From Nakamurella alba (GTDB lineage Bacteria; Actinomycetota; Actinomycetes; Mycobacteriales; Nakamurellaceae), in NCBI RefSeq assembly GCF_009707545.1, contig NZ_WLYK01000006.1, positions 62,001 through 126,000 of the forward strand: a stretch of 64,000 nt of DNA, in the 5' to 3' direction. The stretch's first letter is position 1; each line of letters begins with the position of its first letter. Under the pieces are notes generated by a model. It was not told the origin of the DNA. It searched no databases and saw only the letters and a program-made list of their open reading frames with translations. The position numbers were made by a program, and so were the translations under genes. This document shows, piece after piece, positions 51,784-59,918 of this stretch.

Positions 51784-52479
51784 ATGACCACCGCACACCT
51801 GCACCACCGCACCACCGCCACTGCCGACAGCCACACCACCCACCTCGCCGATGCCGGCACGCAGGAGGTCGGGCAGGACCTGACGGCCGAGCGGATCATC
51901 GCCCTGCCCGGCACCGACGGGGCGCCGGTCAACGGCGCCCGCCCGATCGACGACGTGCTGCAGGCTGCCGGTCCCGACCGGCTCACCCTCGACACCCTGC
52001 CCGGCCGCGACCTGGAGTCCGAGGAGCTGCGCGAGCTCGCGGCCTCGATCGCCGCGGACCCGACGCAGTGGCAGCAGCACGTCGCCTTCTCCGACGACAA
52101 GCGGCACTACGTCTCCCTGCACCGCGATGCGCACGTCGACGTGTGGGTGCTGTGCTGGACGCCGCAGAACGACACCGGCTGGCACGACCACGACGTGTCG
52201 TCCGGGGCGGTGGCCGTCACCGAGGGCACGCTCACCGAGCACAACCTCGCCGTCGGCACGCCGTCGCTGGCGACGGACGTGCCGGCCGGACAGGTCTTCG
52301 CCTTCGGACCCGACCACATCCACCGGCTGACCGGGCGGGATCCGGGCAGCGTCTCGGTGCACGCCTACTCCCCGCCGCTGTGGCGGATGGGCCAGTACAC
52401 GGTGTCGCGCAGCGGGATGCTCCGGCGGAAGTCGGTGTCCTACGCCGACGAGCTCCGCCCCCTCGACGACATGGCCTGA
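51784..52479 (+). CDS. Cysteine dioxygenase family protein (cupin)
   Basis: 231 aa, ATG with GGAG seven bases upstream. A cupin metalloenzyme of the cysteine dioxygenase type, which oxidises L-cysteine to cysteine sulfinate. Metal-ligand region: VWVLCWTPQNDTGWHDHDVSSGAVAVTEGTLTEHNL (His-x-His in WHDHD; Glu in EGTL), and the second cupin motif VFAFGPDHIHRLTG with the third His. A Tyr in VHAYSPPLWRMGQY suits the family. The N-terminus has a His/Thr-rich extension (first about 20 residues) before the conserved DLTAERIIALPG segment. It lies downstream of a SAM-IV riboswitch and a Cys leader peptide, so expression should follow sulfur and methionine status. The next sequence is a repeat element. 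Confidence 0.9.
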   Translation: MTTAHLHHRTTATADSHTTHLADAGTQEVGQDLTAERIIALPGTDGAPVNGARPIDDVLQAAGPDRLTLDTLPGRDLESEELRELAASIAADPTQWQQHVAFSDDKRHYVSLHRDAHVDVWVLCWTPQNDTGWHDHDVSSGAVAVTEGTLTEHNLAVGTPSLATDVPAGQVFAFGPDHIHRLTGRDPGSVSVHAYSPPLWRMGQYTVSRSGMLRRKSVSYADELRPLDDMA

Positions 52480-52490
52480 CCCCACCCTGG

Positions 52491-52591
52491 CGCCAGGATC
52501 TTCATCGCCTGCGCGTGGGAAGTTGCCGCATTTGGGACGGGTGGTGCAGGAGTCGACCACTTCGTACGCGCCTGCGATGAAGATCCTCGCG
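52491..52591 (-). repeat. Intergenic stem-loop repeat element, copy C
   Basis: 26-bp arms (52491-52516 and 52566-52591; three mismatches; AGGATCTTCATCGC against GCGATGAAGATCCT) enclose a core that, on the minus strand, repeats the core of copy A (ACGAAGTGGTCGACTCCTG and CACCCGTCCCA). It starts 12 bp after the cysteine dioxygenase stop. Confidence 0.85.
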
Positions 52592-52695
52592 GGTACCTGG
52601 GGTCTTAGGGCACATTTTCTTCGGCCGGGTTGTCCGATCGGGCGGGTCCCGTTCGTCGTGGGGTCGTACGGTTCGACCCACGAGGAGGAGACCCC

Positions 52696-53031
52696 ATGAA
52701 GTACATGATGTTCGTCTGCACCGATCCCGCCCCTGACACGGCTCCGGACAACGGCGAGAGCATCGAGGAGTGGGTGGAGGACGTCGACACCCGCGGGAAG
52801 CGGCTGGACGGGGAGCGGCTGCGGCCGGTCGCCGACGCCACCACGGTCCGGGTCCGGGCGGGTGAGTTGCTGGTCACCGACGGCCCGTTCACCGAGTCCA
52901 AGGAGTGGATCGTCGGGTTCGACATCCTGGAGTGCGACGACCTGGACGAGGCCATCGAGATCGCCGGCCGGCACCCGATGGCCCGCGGCGGCCGGCTCGA
53001 GCTGCGGCCCTTCTGGCCGTTCGAGGACTGA
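52696..53031 (+). CDS. YciI-like DGPF-domain protein
   Basis: 111 aa, ATG with GGAGGAG upstream. One YCII-related (DGPF) domain: MKYMMFVCTDPAPD at the start, RVRAGELLVTDGPFTESKEWIVGFDILECDDLDEAIEIAGRHPMA, with the family-naming DGPF at about 64-67 and a C-terminal ELRPFWPFED. The family has a ferredoxin-like fold. It directly precedes an ECF42-type sigma factor, and DGPF genes are the standard partners and targets of that sigma group (established knowledge). The 104 bp before it (52592-52695) hold the end of a repeat element and presumably the promoter, but no certain ECF42 box was identified. Confidence 0.93.
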   Translation: MKYMMFVCTDPAPDTAPDNGESIEEWVEDVDTRGKRLDGERLRPVADATTVRVRAGELLVTDGPFTESKEWIVGFDILECDDLDEAIEIAGRHPMARGGRLELRPFWPFED

Positions 53032-53094
53032 GCCGTCGCCGCACATCCCGACGTCCCGCCCGCCCCGGATCGACACCCCGCCGATCCGGGGCCG

Positions 53095-54396
53095 GTGCCC
53101 GGCACCGCACAGACTCCGCACCGACCCGGCGAGGAGCAGGCGGCACGATCGGCTGTCGCCAGAGCCGTCGCCGAGGAGCGGGTGCCGATCGTCGCCGGGC
53201 TGATCCGCACCACCGGCGACTGGGAACTGGCCGAGGACTGCCTGCAGGACGCGGTCGAGCGGGCGCTGCAGCACTGGCCGCTGGCCGGGACCCCGGACAA
53301 CCCGGCCGCATGGCTCGCCACCACCGCCCGCCGCCGTGCGGTGGACATCCTGCGCCGCCGCCGCACCGAGTCCGACAAGCTGCAGACACTCGCCCAGGAA
53401 CCCGACGAGCCCGTCCCACCCACGGATGTCACCGAAGGCGGGTACGGGGACGACGTGCTGCGGCTGCTGTTCACCTGCTGCCACCCGGCGCTCCCCCGCG
53501 CCGGCCAGGTGGCGCTGACGCTGCGCACCGTGGCCGGACTGGAGATCAAGGAGATCGCCCGCGCCTTCCTCACCTCCGAGGGCACCATGGGCCGGCGACT
53601 GCTGCGCGCCCGGGAGAAGATCCGGCACGCGGGCATCGCCTTCCGCGTACCCCCACCGCACCGCGTCGCGGAGCGCACGGCCGGAGTACTGGCGGTGATC
53701 TACCTGGTCTTCAACGAGGGCTACTCCGCCTCCGCCGGTGCCGGGCCGCGGACGGAGCTGGCCGAGGAGGCGATCCGGCTGGCCCGGCTCACCGCCGACC
53801 TGCTGCCGACCGACGGTGAGGTGCTGGCCCTGCAGGCCCTGCTGCTGTTCCAGCACAGTCGCCGGCACACCCGGTTCGGACCGGACGGTGCCGCGGTGCC
53901 GATGCCGGAGCAGGACCGCTCACGCTGGGACCGCACCCTGATCAACGAGGCCTTCGCCGCCCTGCACTCCGCCGAGGAAACCGCCGCGGCGGCCGGTCCC
54001 TACCGGTGGCAGGCCCGGATCGCCGCCGAGCACGTCCGCGCACGAACCCCGCAGGACACCGACTGGTCGGCGATCGTCACCGGGTTCGACGGGCTGCTGC
54101 AGCTCCAGCCGTCACCGGTGATCGCGCTGAACCGCGCCGTGGCGATCAGCTTCCGGGACGGTGCGGCCGCGGGTCTGCGGGAACTCGACGCGGTCGCGGA
54201 CGAGCCGGGCCTGCGCGGCTATCACCTGGTGCCGGCGGTGCGTGGGGACCTGCTGCGCCGGGCCGGTCGCGGGGCCGAGGCGGTCACCGCATTCCAGGAG
54301 GCGCTGGAGTCCGCCCCGACCGAGGCCGAACGCGGCCTTCTGCGGCGGCGCCTCGATGAGCTCACAGGTCCCCCACGGCCTGCTGATGTAAGGTGA
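53095..54396 (+). CDS. ECF42-type RNA polymerase sigma factor with C-terminal TPR-like extension
   Basis: 433 aa, GTG start with only a weak ribosome site. Sigma2 region: AVARAVAEERVPIVAGLIRTTGDWELAEDCLQDAVERALQHWP and ATTARRRAVDILRRRR. Sigma4 region: LLFTCCHPALPRAGQVALTLRTVAGLEIKEIARAFLTSEGTMGRRLLRAREKIR. The DUF6596 extension follows (VLAVIYLVFNEGYSASAG ... LALQALLLFQHSRRHTRF), then TPR-like helices to the C-terminus (YHLVPAVRGDLLRRAGRGAEAVTAFQEALESAPTEAE). ECF42 factors lack an anti-sigma factor; the long C-terminal part is thought to control activity. It directs RNA polymerase to DGPF-type genes, one of which lies just upstream. An iron-box-like palindrome overlaps the stop codon. Confidence 0.94.
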   Translation: MPGTAQTPHRPGEEQAARSAVARAVAEERVPIVAGLIRTTGDWELAEDCLQDAVERALQHWPLAGTPDNPAAWLATTARRRAVDILRRRRTESDKLQTLAQEPDEPVPPTDVTEGGYGDDVLRLLFTCCHPALPRAGQVALTLRTVAGLEIKEIARAFLTSEGTMGRRLLRAREKIRHAGIAFRVPPPHRVAERTAGVLAVIYLVFNEGYSASAGAGPRTELAEEAIRLARLTADLLPTDGEVLALQALLLFQHSRRHTRFGPDGAAVPMPEQDRSRWDRTLINEAFAALHSAEETAAAAGPYRWQARIAAEHVRARTPQDTDWSAIVTGFDGLLQLQPSPVIALNRAVAISFRDGAAAGLRELDAVADEPGLRGYHLVPAVRGDLLRRAGRGAEAVTAFQEALESAPTEAERGLLRRRLDELTGPPRPADVR

Positions 54397-54403
54397 CCCT
54401 TAC
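54388..54403. promoter_or_regulatory. Candidate iron box (DtxR/IdeR type) upstream of SIP gene
   Basis: GTAAGG-TGAC-CCTTAC is a perfect 6-bp dyad, 40 bp upstream of the siderophore-interacting protein start, and similar in layout to DtxR/IdeR boxes (TTAGG...CCTAA). It overlaps the stop of the sigma gene. If bound by an iron-dependent repressor, it would repress the SIP gene when iron is plentiful. Confidence 0.6.
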
Positions 54404-54442
54404 TCACTGTTGACATGTCCACCGGCTTGCAAGAGGTTCCTG

Positions 54443-55237
54443 ATGTCCGCACCCGCCCGTACCCGTCCCGCCCGTCCGGCTCCGCGCAAGGCCGAGGTGC
54501 TCCGTCGCGAGCAGCTCAGTCCGACGATGGTCCGGGTGGTGCTCGGCGGCGAGGGCCTCGCCGACTTCCCCGGGTCGGCCTTCACCGACTCGTACGTGAA
54601 GCTGACCTTCGGCGCGGAGACCGACGAGCGGGTGGTCCGCACCTACACCGTGCGCTCGTGGGATGCCGGGACCGGCGAGCTGGCCATCGATTTCGTCGTG
54701 CACGGCGACACCGGCGTGGCCGGCCCCTGGGCCGCCGCGGCGACCCCCGGTGACAGCCTGCTGGTGGCCGGCCCGGGCGGCGCCTACAGCCCGGACCCGC
54801 AGCTCGGCTTCCACCTGTTCCTCGGCGACGAGAGCGCCCTGCCGGCGATCGCCGCCTCGATCGAGTCGCTGCCGGCCGATGCCCGCGGCCTGGCCCTGAT
54901 CGAGGTCGCCCATCACGGGTCCGAGCTGCCGGTGCAGGCACCGGCCGGTATCGAGATCCGTTGGCTGTACACCGAAGGCAGGGTGGGCGAGGTCCTGGTC
55001 GCGGCCGCCCGGGAGCTCGAGCTGCCGGCGGACCTGGACGCCTTCGTGCACGGCGAGGCCGGCTTCGTGAAGTTGCTGCGCACCCACCTGCGCGCCGATC
55101 GCAAACTCGCCAAGGACCGGCTGTCGATCTCCGGCTACTGGCGGGTCGGCGCCACCGAGGACCTCTGGCAGTCGAGCAAGCCGCAGTGGAACGCCGAGGC
55201 CGACGCCGCTGATCGGGCCGCCGGGGTCACCGACTGA
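54443..55237 (+). CDS. Siderophore-interacting protein (FAD-dependent ferric-siderophore reductase)
   Basis: 264 aa, ATG with AGAGG seven bases upstream. SIP family: the N-terminal FAD-binding barrel has VLRREQLSPTMVRVVLGGEGL, DSYVKLTFG, RTYTVRSWDAGTGELAIDFVVHGDTGVAGPWAAAATPGDSLLVAGPGG (with FAD motif RTYTVR). The C-terminal part has HLFLGDESALPAIAASIESLPAD, VEVAHHGSELP-like, and ends SISGYWRVGATEDLWQSSK. It reduces ferric siderophores to release iron in the cytoplasm. It stands behind an iron-box-like palindrome. Its 3' end overlaps the convergent LuxR regulator by 11 bp. No siderophore biosynthesis genes are seen beside it. Confidence 0.93.
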   Translation: MSAPARTRPARPAPRKAEVLRREQLSPTMVRVVLGGEGLADFPGSAFTDSYVKLTFGAETDERVVRTYTVRSWDAGTGELAIDFVVHGDTGVAGPWAAAATPGDSLLVAGPGGAYSPDPQLGFHLFLGDESALPAIAASIESLPADARGLALIEVAHHGSELPVQAPAGIEIRWLYTEGRVGEVLVAAARELELPADLDAFVHGEAGFVKLLRTHLRADRKLAKDRLSISGYWRVGATEDLWQSSKPQWNAEADAADRAAGVTD

Positions 55238-56051
55238 GACCTGTTGGGGTGCGCGTGCTCTGGACGGGAATGCGGTAGGCACCGACGGATCCGTCCAGGG
55301 CCGGCATCACAGCGGCCACCGCCGCCTCGCGGGAGCGGACGTCCAGCCGCAGCAGGATGTTCTCGACGTGCTTGCGCACGGTGGACTCGCTGGTGAACAA
55401 GGTCTTCGCGATCCCGGCGGTCGGGATCCCTTGCGCGATCAACGACATCACCTCCCATTGACGGGAGGTCAGCAGCGGCAGCAGGTGCTGCCGCCGGGTG
55501 TGCCGGTACAGCTCCTGGATCCGCAACCGCAGCAGCTCCATGACCAGCACGTCCCGGTCGGTGAAGTCCGGGCCGTCGTACCGGCGCACCAGCAGTCGCC
55601 GGGTGATGCCGGTCGGCGCCGGCATCTCGACCACGAGTTCGTCGGCGTAGTCCCACAGGTCGGCCGCCTGCAGCAGCGGATCCTCCCGGGCCTGCCGCCG
55701 GGTCATCCGCGCGGACCGCCGCCGCGCCTCGATCGGCAGGCCGGGCCTGCACAGTCCGGTGTCGAAGAAGACCTGCACGGCCGGCTCGTCCGGCACTCCG
55801 TGCACGAGGTCCTGAACCCCCTCGACGACCGCCTGCTGCACGAGGCGGGTACGCCCCGGATGGTCCAGCTCGCACAGACCGATCTCGTCGCACGGCACCA
55901 ACGCCAGCATGTCCCACAGCACCGGCCAGGGCAGCGCCGGTGCCGGGTCGTCCGGGTCCGGAGCATGCGGCTGGACCTCGTCACCACCAGGGCGGAGCAG
56001 GCCGAGCAGCGATCCGACATCTTTCGCGGACAGGTCGTGCGGTCCCACCAC
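55227..56051 (-). CDS. LuxR-family transcriptional regulator
   Basis: 274 aa from a GTG with GGGAGGTGG well placed upstream; an alternative GTG is one codon later, and the longer open frame (to 56372) overlaps the next gene's region and looks non-coding. The C-terminal HTH is clear: LPLLTSRQWEVMSLIAQGIPTAGIAKTLFTSESTVRKHVENILLRLDVRSREAAVAAVM (LuxR/FixJ). The N-terminal 200 residues have no receiver domain; they include VLWDMLALVPCDEIGLCELDH and LRRYDGPDFTDRDVLVMELLRLRIQELYRHTRR, a PAS/GAF-like sensor pattern seen in several actinobacterial orphan LuxR proteins. Targets unknown. It is divergent from a small secreted protein gene (154 bp between starts). Confidence 0.82.
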   Translation of the reverse strand: MVGPHDLSAKDVGSLLGLLRPGGDEVQPHAPDPDDPAPALPWPVLWDMLALVPCDEIGLCELDHPGRTRLVQQAVVEGVQDLVHGVPDEPAVQVFFDTGLCRPGLPIEARRRSARMTRRQAREDPLLQAADLWDYADELVVEMPAPTGITRRLLVRRYDGPDFTDRDVLVMELLRLRIQELYRHTRRQHLLPLLTSRQWEVMSLIAQGIPTAGIAKTLFTSESTVRKHVENILLRLDVRSREAAVAAVMPALDGSVGAYRIPVQSTRTPTGLSR

Positions 56052-56205
56052 GGCGCCACCTCCCGGTCGTTGGATCGACCGTAACGGCAGCGCTGACCTG
56101 CACATATACGCCAAATGACGAATTCCCCGGCAGCCCCGTCCGGGGGCACCCTGCTGTTCGGAGCGATCGACACCCGGTCGGCCGCCCGACCGAGGAGGAA
56201 TCGTC

Positions 56206-56568
56206 ATGCGGAAGTCCGACGCGCGGGGCATCAGGACCGGATCACGACTGCTGTGGACCCGGCGCATGTTCGTGATGACCATGTCCGGCGTCCTGGTACT
56301 GACCGGTCCGGCAACGATCGTGCTGGCCGGGACAGACGCCGCGGGCCCGGCGCCGGCACCGGCGGTCGACACGACGGCCGGCCGGCCGGGGTGCAGCTAC
56401 GGGTCGGACCTGCTGCCACCGCGGCAGAAGCGGGAGCCCGGGATCATGGTGACGGCGCGCTGCGAGCGTCCGGTGGGTTTCACCCGGGGAGCGATGCTCC
56501 CCGACGGCGTGGTGGTCACCACCACCCGGCGCTTCCTGCCGCTGCACGCCGTCGAGGCCGTTGCCTGA
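56206..56568 (+). CDS. Small exported protein of unknown function
   Basis: 120 aa, ATG with a strong GGAGGA nine bases upstream, which supports it as a real gene. N-terminal segment RLLWTRRMFVMTMSGVLVLTGPATIVLAG is a signal peptide or anchor (about 15-41). The remainder contains two cysteines (PGCSYGS and ARCERP) and no recognised domain; it ends in VVVTTTRRFLPLHAVEAVA. It is not similar to any family I recognise. Transcribed away from the LuxR regulator gene, it is a possible target of that regulator. Confidence 0.65.
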   Translation: MRKSDARGIRTGSRLLWTRRMFVMTMSGVLVLTGPATIVLAGTDAAGPAPAPAVDTTAGRPGCSYGSDLLPPRQKREPGIMVTARCERPVGFTRGAMLPDGVVVTTTRRFLPLHAVEAVA

Positions 56569-56598
56569 ACAGCACCCGTCAGGCGGCGCCCGGAGGGG

Positions 56599-57735
56599 TC
56601 ACACCCCCAGCGAGGTGCGGTCCTCCGGCTCGGCGGGCTCCTCGGTGTCACCGGCCCGCCGGTTGCGGATCAGGCTGGAGAGGAAGGCCGCCAGGATCAG
56701 CACCACGCCGATCAGGCCGGTGACCAGCTCCGGCACGTGGGTGCCGATGGAGACGAGCAGGATCACCGCCAGCGCGCCGATCGCCCAGTGCGCGCCGTGC
56801 TCCAGGTACACGTAGTCGGCGAGGGTGCCCTTGCGGACCAGGAAGACGGTCAGCGACCGGACGAAGAGCGCACCGATCAGGCCCAGGCCCAGCGCGATGA
56901 TGATCGGGTCCGGGGTGATGGCGAAGGCGCCGATGACGCCGTCGAAGGAGAAGGACGCGTCCAGCACCTCGAGGTAGAGGAACAGGAAGAACCCGGCCTT
57001 GCCGGTGGCCTTCGCCAGCTGGGTCGGGCCGCCGTGGGTCTTCTCCTCGAAGAGCTCCTCCTGGTGCTCCTCGTAGTTCTCGAACAGCCCGCCCAGACCG
57101 TTGACCGCGAGGTAGGTGACGATGCCCAGCACACCTGCGCCGAGCACGACACCCGGTTCCTCCGCGACGGTCTCGGCGAAGACGTAGAGCAGGATGCCGG
57201 CCACGATCACCGACAGCGCATCCAGCTTGCCGATCTTCGCCAGCGGCTTCTCCAGCCAGGACAGCCAGGTGATCTCCCGCTCCTCGAACAGCCAGTCCAG
57301 GAACAGCAGCAGCAGGAACATGCCGCCGAACGCGGCGATCATCGGGTGCGCCTGGTTGAGGTACCAGCCGTAGGTACCCGGCGTTTCCGAGTCGCCCTTC
57401 TGCAGGGCCAGGTCGATCGCCTCGATCGGGCCGAGTTTCGCGGTCAGCCCGACGATCAGCAGCGGGAACACCAGCCGCATGCCGAACACCGCGATGACGA
57501 TGCCGACGGTGAGGAACAGCTGCTGCCACTTCTCGCTCATCCGCTCGAGCACCTTGGCGTTGACCACGGCGTTGTCGAAGGAGAGCGTCACCTCCATGAT
57601 CCCGAGGATCAGCGTGAGGCCGGCGGCCTGGATGCCGCCGTAGAAGTAGGCGACCACGATCGCCGCGATCGACACGATGGTCGAGATGGCGAAGATCCTG
57701 GTGGCCGAGTGCTCGGCCTTCACCGCAGTGGTCAT
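56599..57735 (-). CDS. DUF475 integral membrane protein (TerC-like)
   Basis: 378 aa with about nine hydrophobic segments. Family pattern: AAGLTLILGIMEVTLSFDNAVVNAKVLERMSEKWQQLFLTVGIVIAVFGMRLVFPLLIVGLTA (Asp and Asn in the helix resemble TerC metal-site residues). Then VLDASFSFDGVIGAFAITPDPIIIALGLGLIGALFVRSLTVFLVRKGTLADYVYLEHGAHWAIGALAVILLVSIG. The loop YEEHQEELFEEKTHGG is acidic. DUF475 proteins are related to TerC and typically accompany TerD, as here (TerD lies upstream on the same strand, 134 bp apart). They are linked to tellurite and metal stress, perhaps manganese export in the TerC superfamily. Cytoplasmic membrane. Confidence 0.9.
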   Translation of the reverse strand: MTTAVKAEHSATRIFAISTIVSIAAIVVAYFYGGIQAAGLTLILGIMEVTLSFDNAVVNAKVLERMSEKWQQLFLTVGIVIAVFGMRLVFPLLIVGLTAKLGPIEAIDLALQKGDSETPGTYGWYLNQAHPMIAAFGGMFLLLLFLDWLFEEREITWLSWLEKPLAKIGKLDALSVIVAGILLYVFAETVAEEPGVVLGAGVLGIVTYLAVNGLGGLFENYEEHQEELFEEKTHGGPTQLAKATGKAGFFLFLYLEVLDASFSFDGVIGAFAITPDPIIIALGLGLIGALFVRSLTVFLVRKGTLADYVYLEHGAHWAIGALAVILLVSIGTHVPELVTGLIGVVLILAAFLSSLIRNRRAGDTEEPAEPEDRTSLGV

Positions 57736-57869
57736 GTGGGCCCCGATCCCATCAGCCCGGCATCGCCGGTGCGTGTGTCCTTGCCGGTGGACCGGATCGG
57801 TCCGCTCCCGTTACCGCCGCCGGTCGCCACGTGTGTCGGTGGCCGGCGCCGCGCAGATACTGCCAGAGC

Positions 57870-58448
57870 TCAGCCGACGTTGACGCCGAAGTCCAGCGCG
57901 ATGCCGCGCAGGCCCGACGCGTACCCCTGGCCGATCGCCCGGAACTTCCACTCCGAGTTGTAGCGGTAGAGCTCACCGAAGACCATGGCCGTCTCGGTCG
58001 AGGCCTCCTCGGTGAGGTCGAACCGGGCCAGCTCGGACCCGGTGTTCCGGTCGACGACCCGGATGAAGGCGTTCCGGACCTGGCCGAACGACTGCCGGCG
58101 GTTGTCCGCGTCGTAGATCGACACCGCGAACACCACCGAGTTCACGTTCGGCGGCACCGCGACCAGGTCGACGTTGATCTGCTCGTCGTCGCCGCCCTCG
58201 CCACCGACCAGGTTGTCGCCGAGGTGCTCGATCGAGCCGTCCGGCGAGCGCAGGTTGTTGAAGAAGACGAAGTGCGCGTCGGACAGGATCTTGTGGTTCG
58301 CACCCAGCGCCAGCGCACTGGCGTCCAGGTCGTAGTCGGCGCCGGTGCTCGCCCGGACCTGCCATCCCAGGGCCACGGTCACCGAGGTGAGATTCGGCGC
58401 CTCCTTGGTGAGCGAGACGTTTCCACCCTTGGCGAGGCTGACACTCAT
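57870..58448 (-). CDS. terD: TerD-family calcium-binding stress protein
   Basis: 192 aa, the full TerD length. Begins MSVSLAKGGNVSLTKEAPNLTSVTVALGWQ, then YDLDASALALGANHKILSDAHFVFFNNLRSPDGSIEHLGDNLVGGEGGDDEQINVDL, VPPNVNSVVFAVSIYDADNRRQSFGQVRNAFIRVVD and ELARFDLTEEASTETAMVFGELYRYNSEWKFRAIGQGYASGLRGIA. The acidic loops (DYDLDAS, NLVGGEGGDDE) are the Ca2+ sites known in TerD. Associated with resistance to tellurite and other envelope or oxidative stress, in the cytoplasm, together with TerC-like membrane proteins. The partner here is the DUF475 gene downstream. Divergent from kynureninase. Confidence 0.96.
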   Translation of the reverse strand: MSVSLAKGGNVSLTKEAPNLTSVTVALGWQVRASTGADYDLDASALALGANHKILSDAHFVFFNNLRSPDGSIEHLGDNLVGGEGGDDEQINVDLVAVPPNVNSVVFAVSIYDADNRRQSFGQVRNAFIRVVDRNTGSELARFDLTEEASTETAMVFGELYRYNSEWKFRAIGQGYASGLRGIALDFGVNVG

Positions 58449-58606
58449 GGACGGTCCTTCCGTGACGCTGTCTTCCGCGATGCTGTCGGTCCGTCCAGTC
58501 TTTCATCCCGCTCACCATCCCGTCCCGGGGTTGCCCTCGCCGGTCCCGGTTGCCGGCCGCGGTGACCCGCCGGCCGGCCGTTCCCGACCGGCGGCAGGAT
58601 GGCCGG

Positions 58607-59845
58607 ATGAGGATCGACCGGCAGCACGCCCTGGCGCTCGACGCCGCCGACCCGTTGCGCGAGTTCGCCGACCGCTTCCTCCCGGCACCCGGCGACGTGG
58701 TCGCCTACCTCGACGGCAACTCGCTCGGGCGGCCGACGACCGCGATCGCCGACCGGCTGGACCAGCTGGTCCGGACCGAATGGGCCGGGCGGCTGATCCG
58801 CGGCTGGACCGATCGCGGGGACGGTGGCGGTGAGAACGACAGCGGCGGTGGCGGCGAGGGTTGGATGGACCTGCCGGAGGCGGTCGGCGACGAGCTCGGC
58901 GCGGTGTGCCTGGGGGCCGGACCCGGGACGACGGTGATCGCCGACTCCACCACGGTCAACTTCTACAAGTGCGTCCGGGCGGCGGTACGGCTGCGACCGG
59001 ACCGGACGCGACTGCTCACCGATCCCGCGCACTTCCCGACCAACCGCTACGTGCTGGAGGGCATCGCCGGCGAGCTCGGCCTGGAGCTGGTCTGGGCGGA
59101 CGGCGCCGACGCCGTGCGCGAGGCGCTCGACGAGCGCACCGCGGTCGTGGCACTGGGGCACGTCGACTACCGGACCGGCGCGGTCGCCGACCTGCCCGGG
59201 CTGACCACCGCCGCCCACGACGTCGGCGCCCTCGTGGTCTGGGACCTGTGCCACTCGGTCGGCGTGCTGGAACCGGCGGTGGAGTCGGCCGGCGTCGACT
59301 TCGCGGTGGGCTGCACCTACAAGTTCCTCGGTGCGGGGCCCGGATCCCCGGCGTTCTGTTACGTCGCCCTGGAGCACCACCGGTTCCTGGACCAGCCGAT
59401 CTGGGGCTGGCTCGGCCGGGAGGACCCGTTCGAGATGGCGCAGGGCTACGTCCCGGCACCCGGGATCCGCCGGATGATCAGCGGAACCCCTTCCGTACCC
59501 GGCATTCTCGCGGTACGGGAGGCGGTCGCACTGGCCGCCGAGGCCGGCCTGCCGCAAATCCGGGCGAAGGCCGCCGCGCTCGGCGACCTCGCCACGTCGG
59601 TGGCCCGGCAGCGACTGGAACCGCTGGGTCTGCAGGTGGTCTCACCCGCCGACGGAGCGCTGCGCGGCGGTCAGGTCTCGTTGGCACGAGCGGATGCCCG
59701 GGACCTGTGCGGCGCGCTGCTGTCCCGCGGGGTGATCACCGACTTCCGCACACCGGACATCTTGCGGCTGGGCCTGTCGCCCCTGCCCACCACCTTCGGC
59801 GAGGTGTTCGACGCCCTGGTCCTGCTGGAGTCGTTGGCCGGCTGA
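58607..59845 (+). CDS. kynU: Kynureninase
   Basis: 412 aa from ATG with AGGA seven bases upstream (a longer start at 58550 is possible). PLP-dependent fold-type I enzyme that cleaves kynurenine (or 3-hydroxykynurenine) to anthranilate and alanine. Landmarks: VAYLDGNSLGRPT, GEGWMDLPEAVGDELGAVCLGAG, ADSTTVNFYKCVRAAVRLRP, LLTDPAHFPTNRYVLEG, VALGHVDYRTGAVADLPGLT, VVWDLCHSVGVLE (Asp binding PLP) and VGCTYKFLGAGPGSPAFCYV (PLP lysine in TYKF). The insert GDGGGENDSGGGGEG is a Gly-rich loop. No tryptophan dioxygenase gene is seen in the window; a TrpB-like gene lies 3 kb downstream. Confidence 0.94.
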   Translation: MRIDRQHALALDAADPLREFADRFLPAPGDVVAYLDGNSLGRPTTAIADRLDQLVRTEWAGRLIRGWTDRGDGGGENDSGGGGEGWMDLPEAVGDELGAVCLGAGPGTTVIADSTTVNFYKCVRAAVRLRPDRTRLLTDPAHFPTNRYVLEGIAGELGLELVWADGADAVREALDERTAVVALGHVDYRTGAVADLPGLTTAAHDVGALVVWDLCHSVGVLEPAVESAGVDFAVGCTYKFLGAGPGSPAFCYVALEHHRFLDQPIWGWLGREDPFEMAQGYVPAPGIRRMISGTPSVPGILAVREAVALAAEAGLPQIRAKAAALGDLATSVARQRLEPLGLQVVSPADGALRGGQVSLARADARDLCGALLSRGVITDFRTPDILRLGLSPLPTTFGEVFDALVLLESLAG

Positions 59846-59918
59846 CCCCCGCCGTACGCCCTGACGGGGCCGGGTTGTCCAATGGACCTCGGCGGAGTGC
59901 GGAGCGGGAGGAGCGCGG

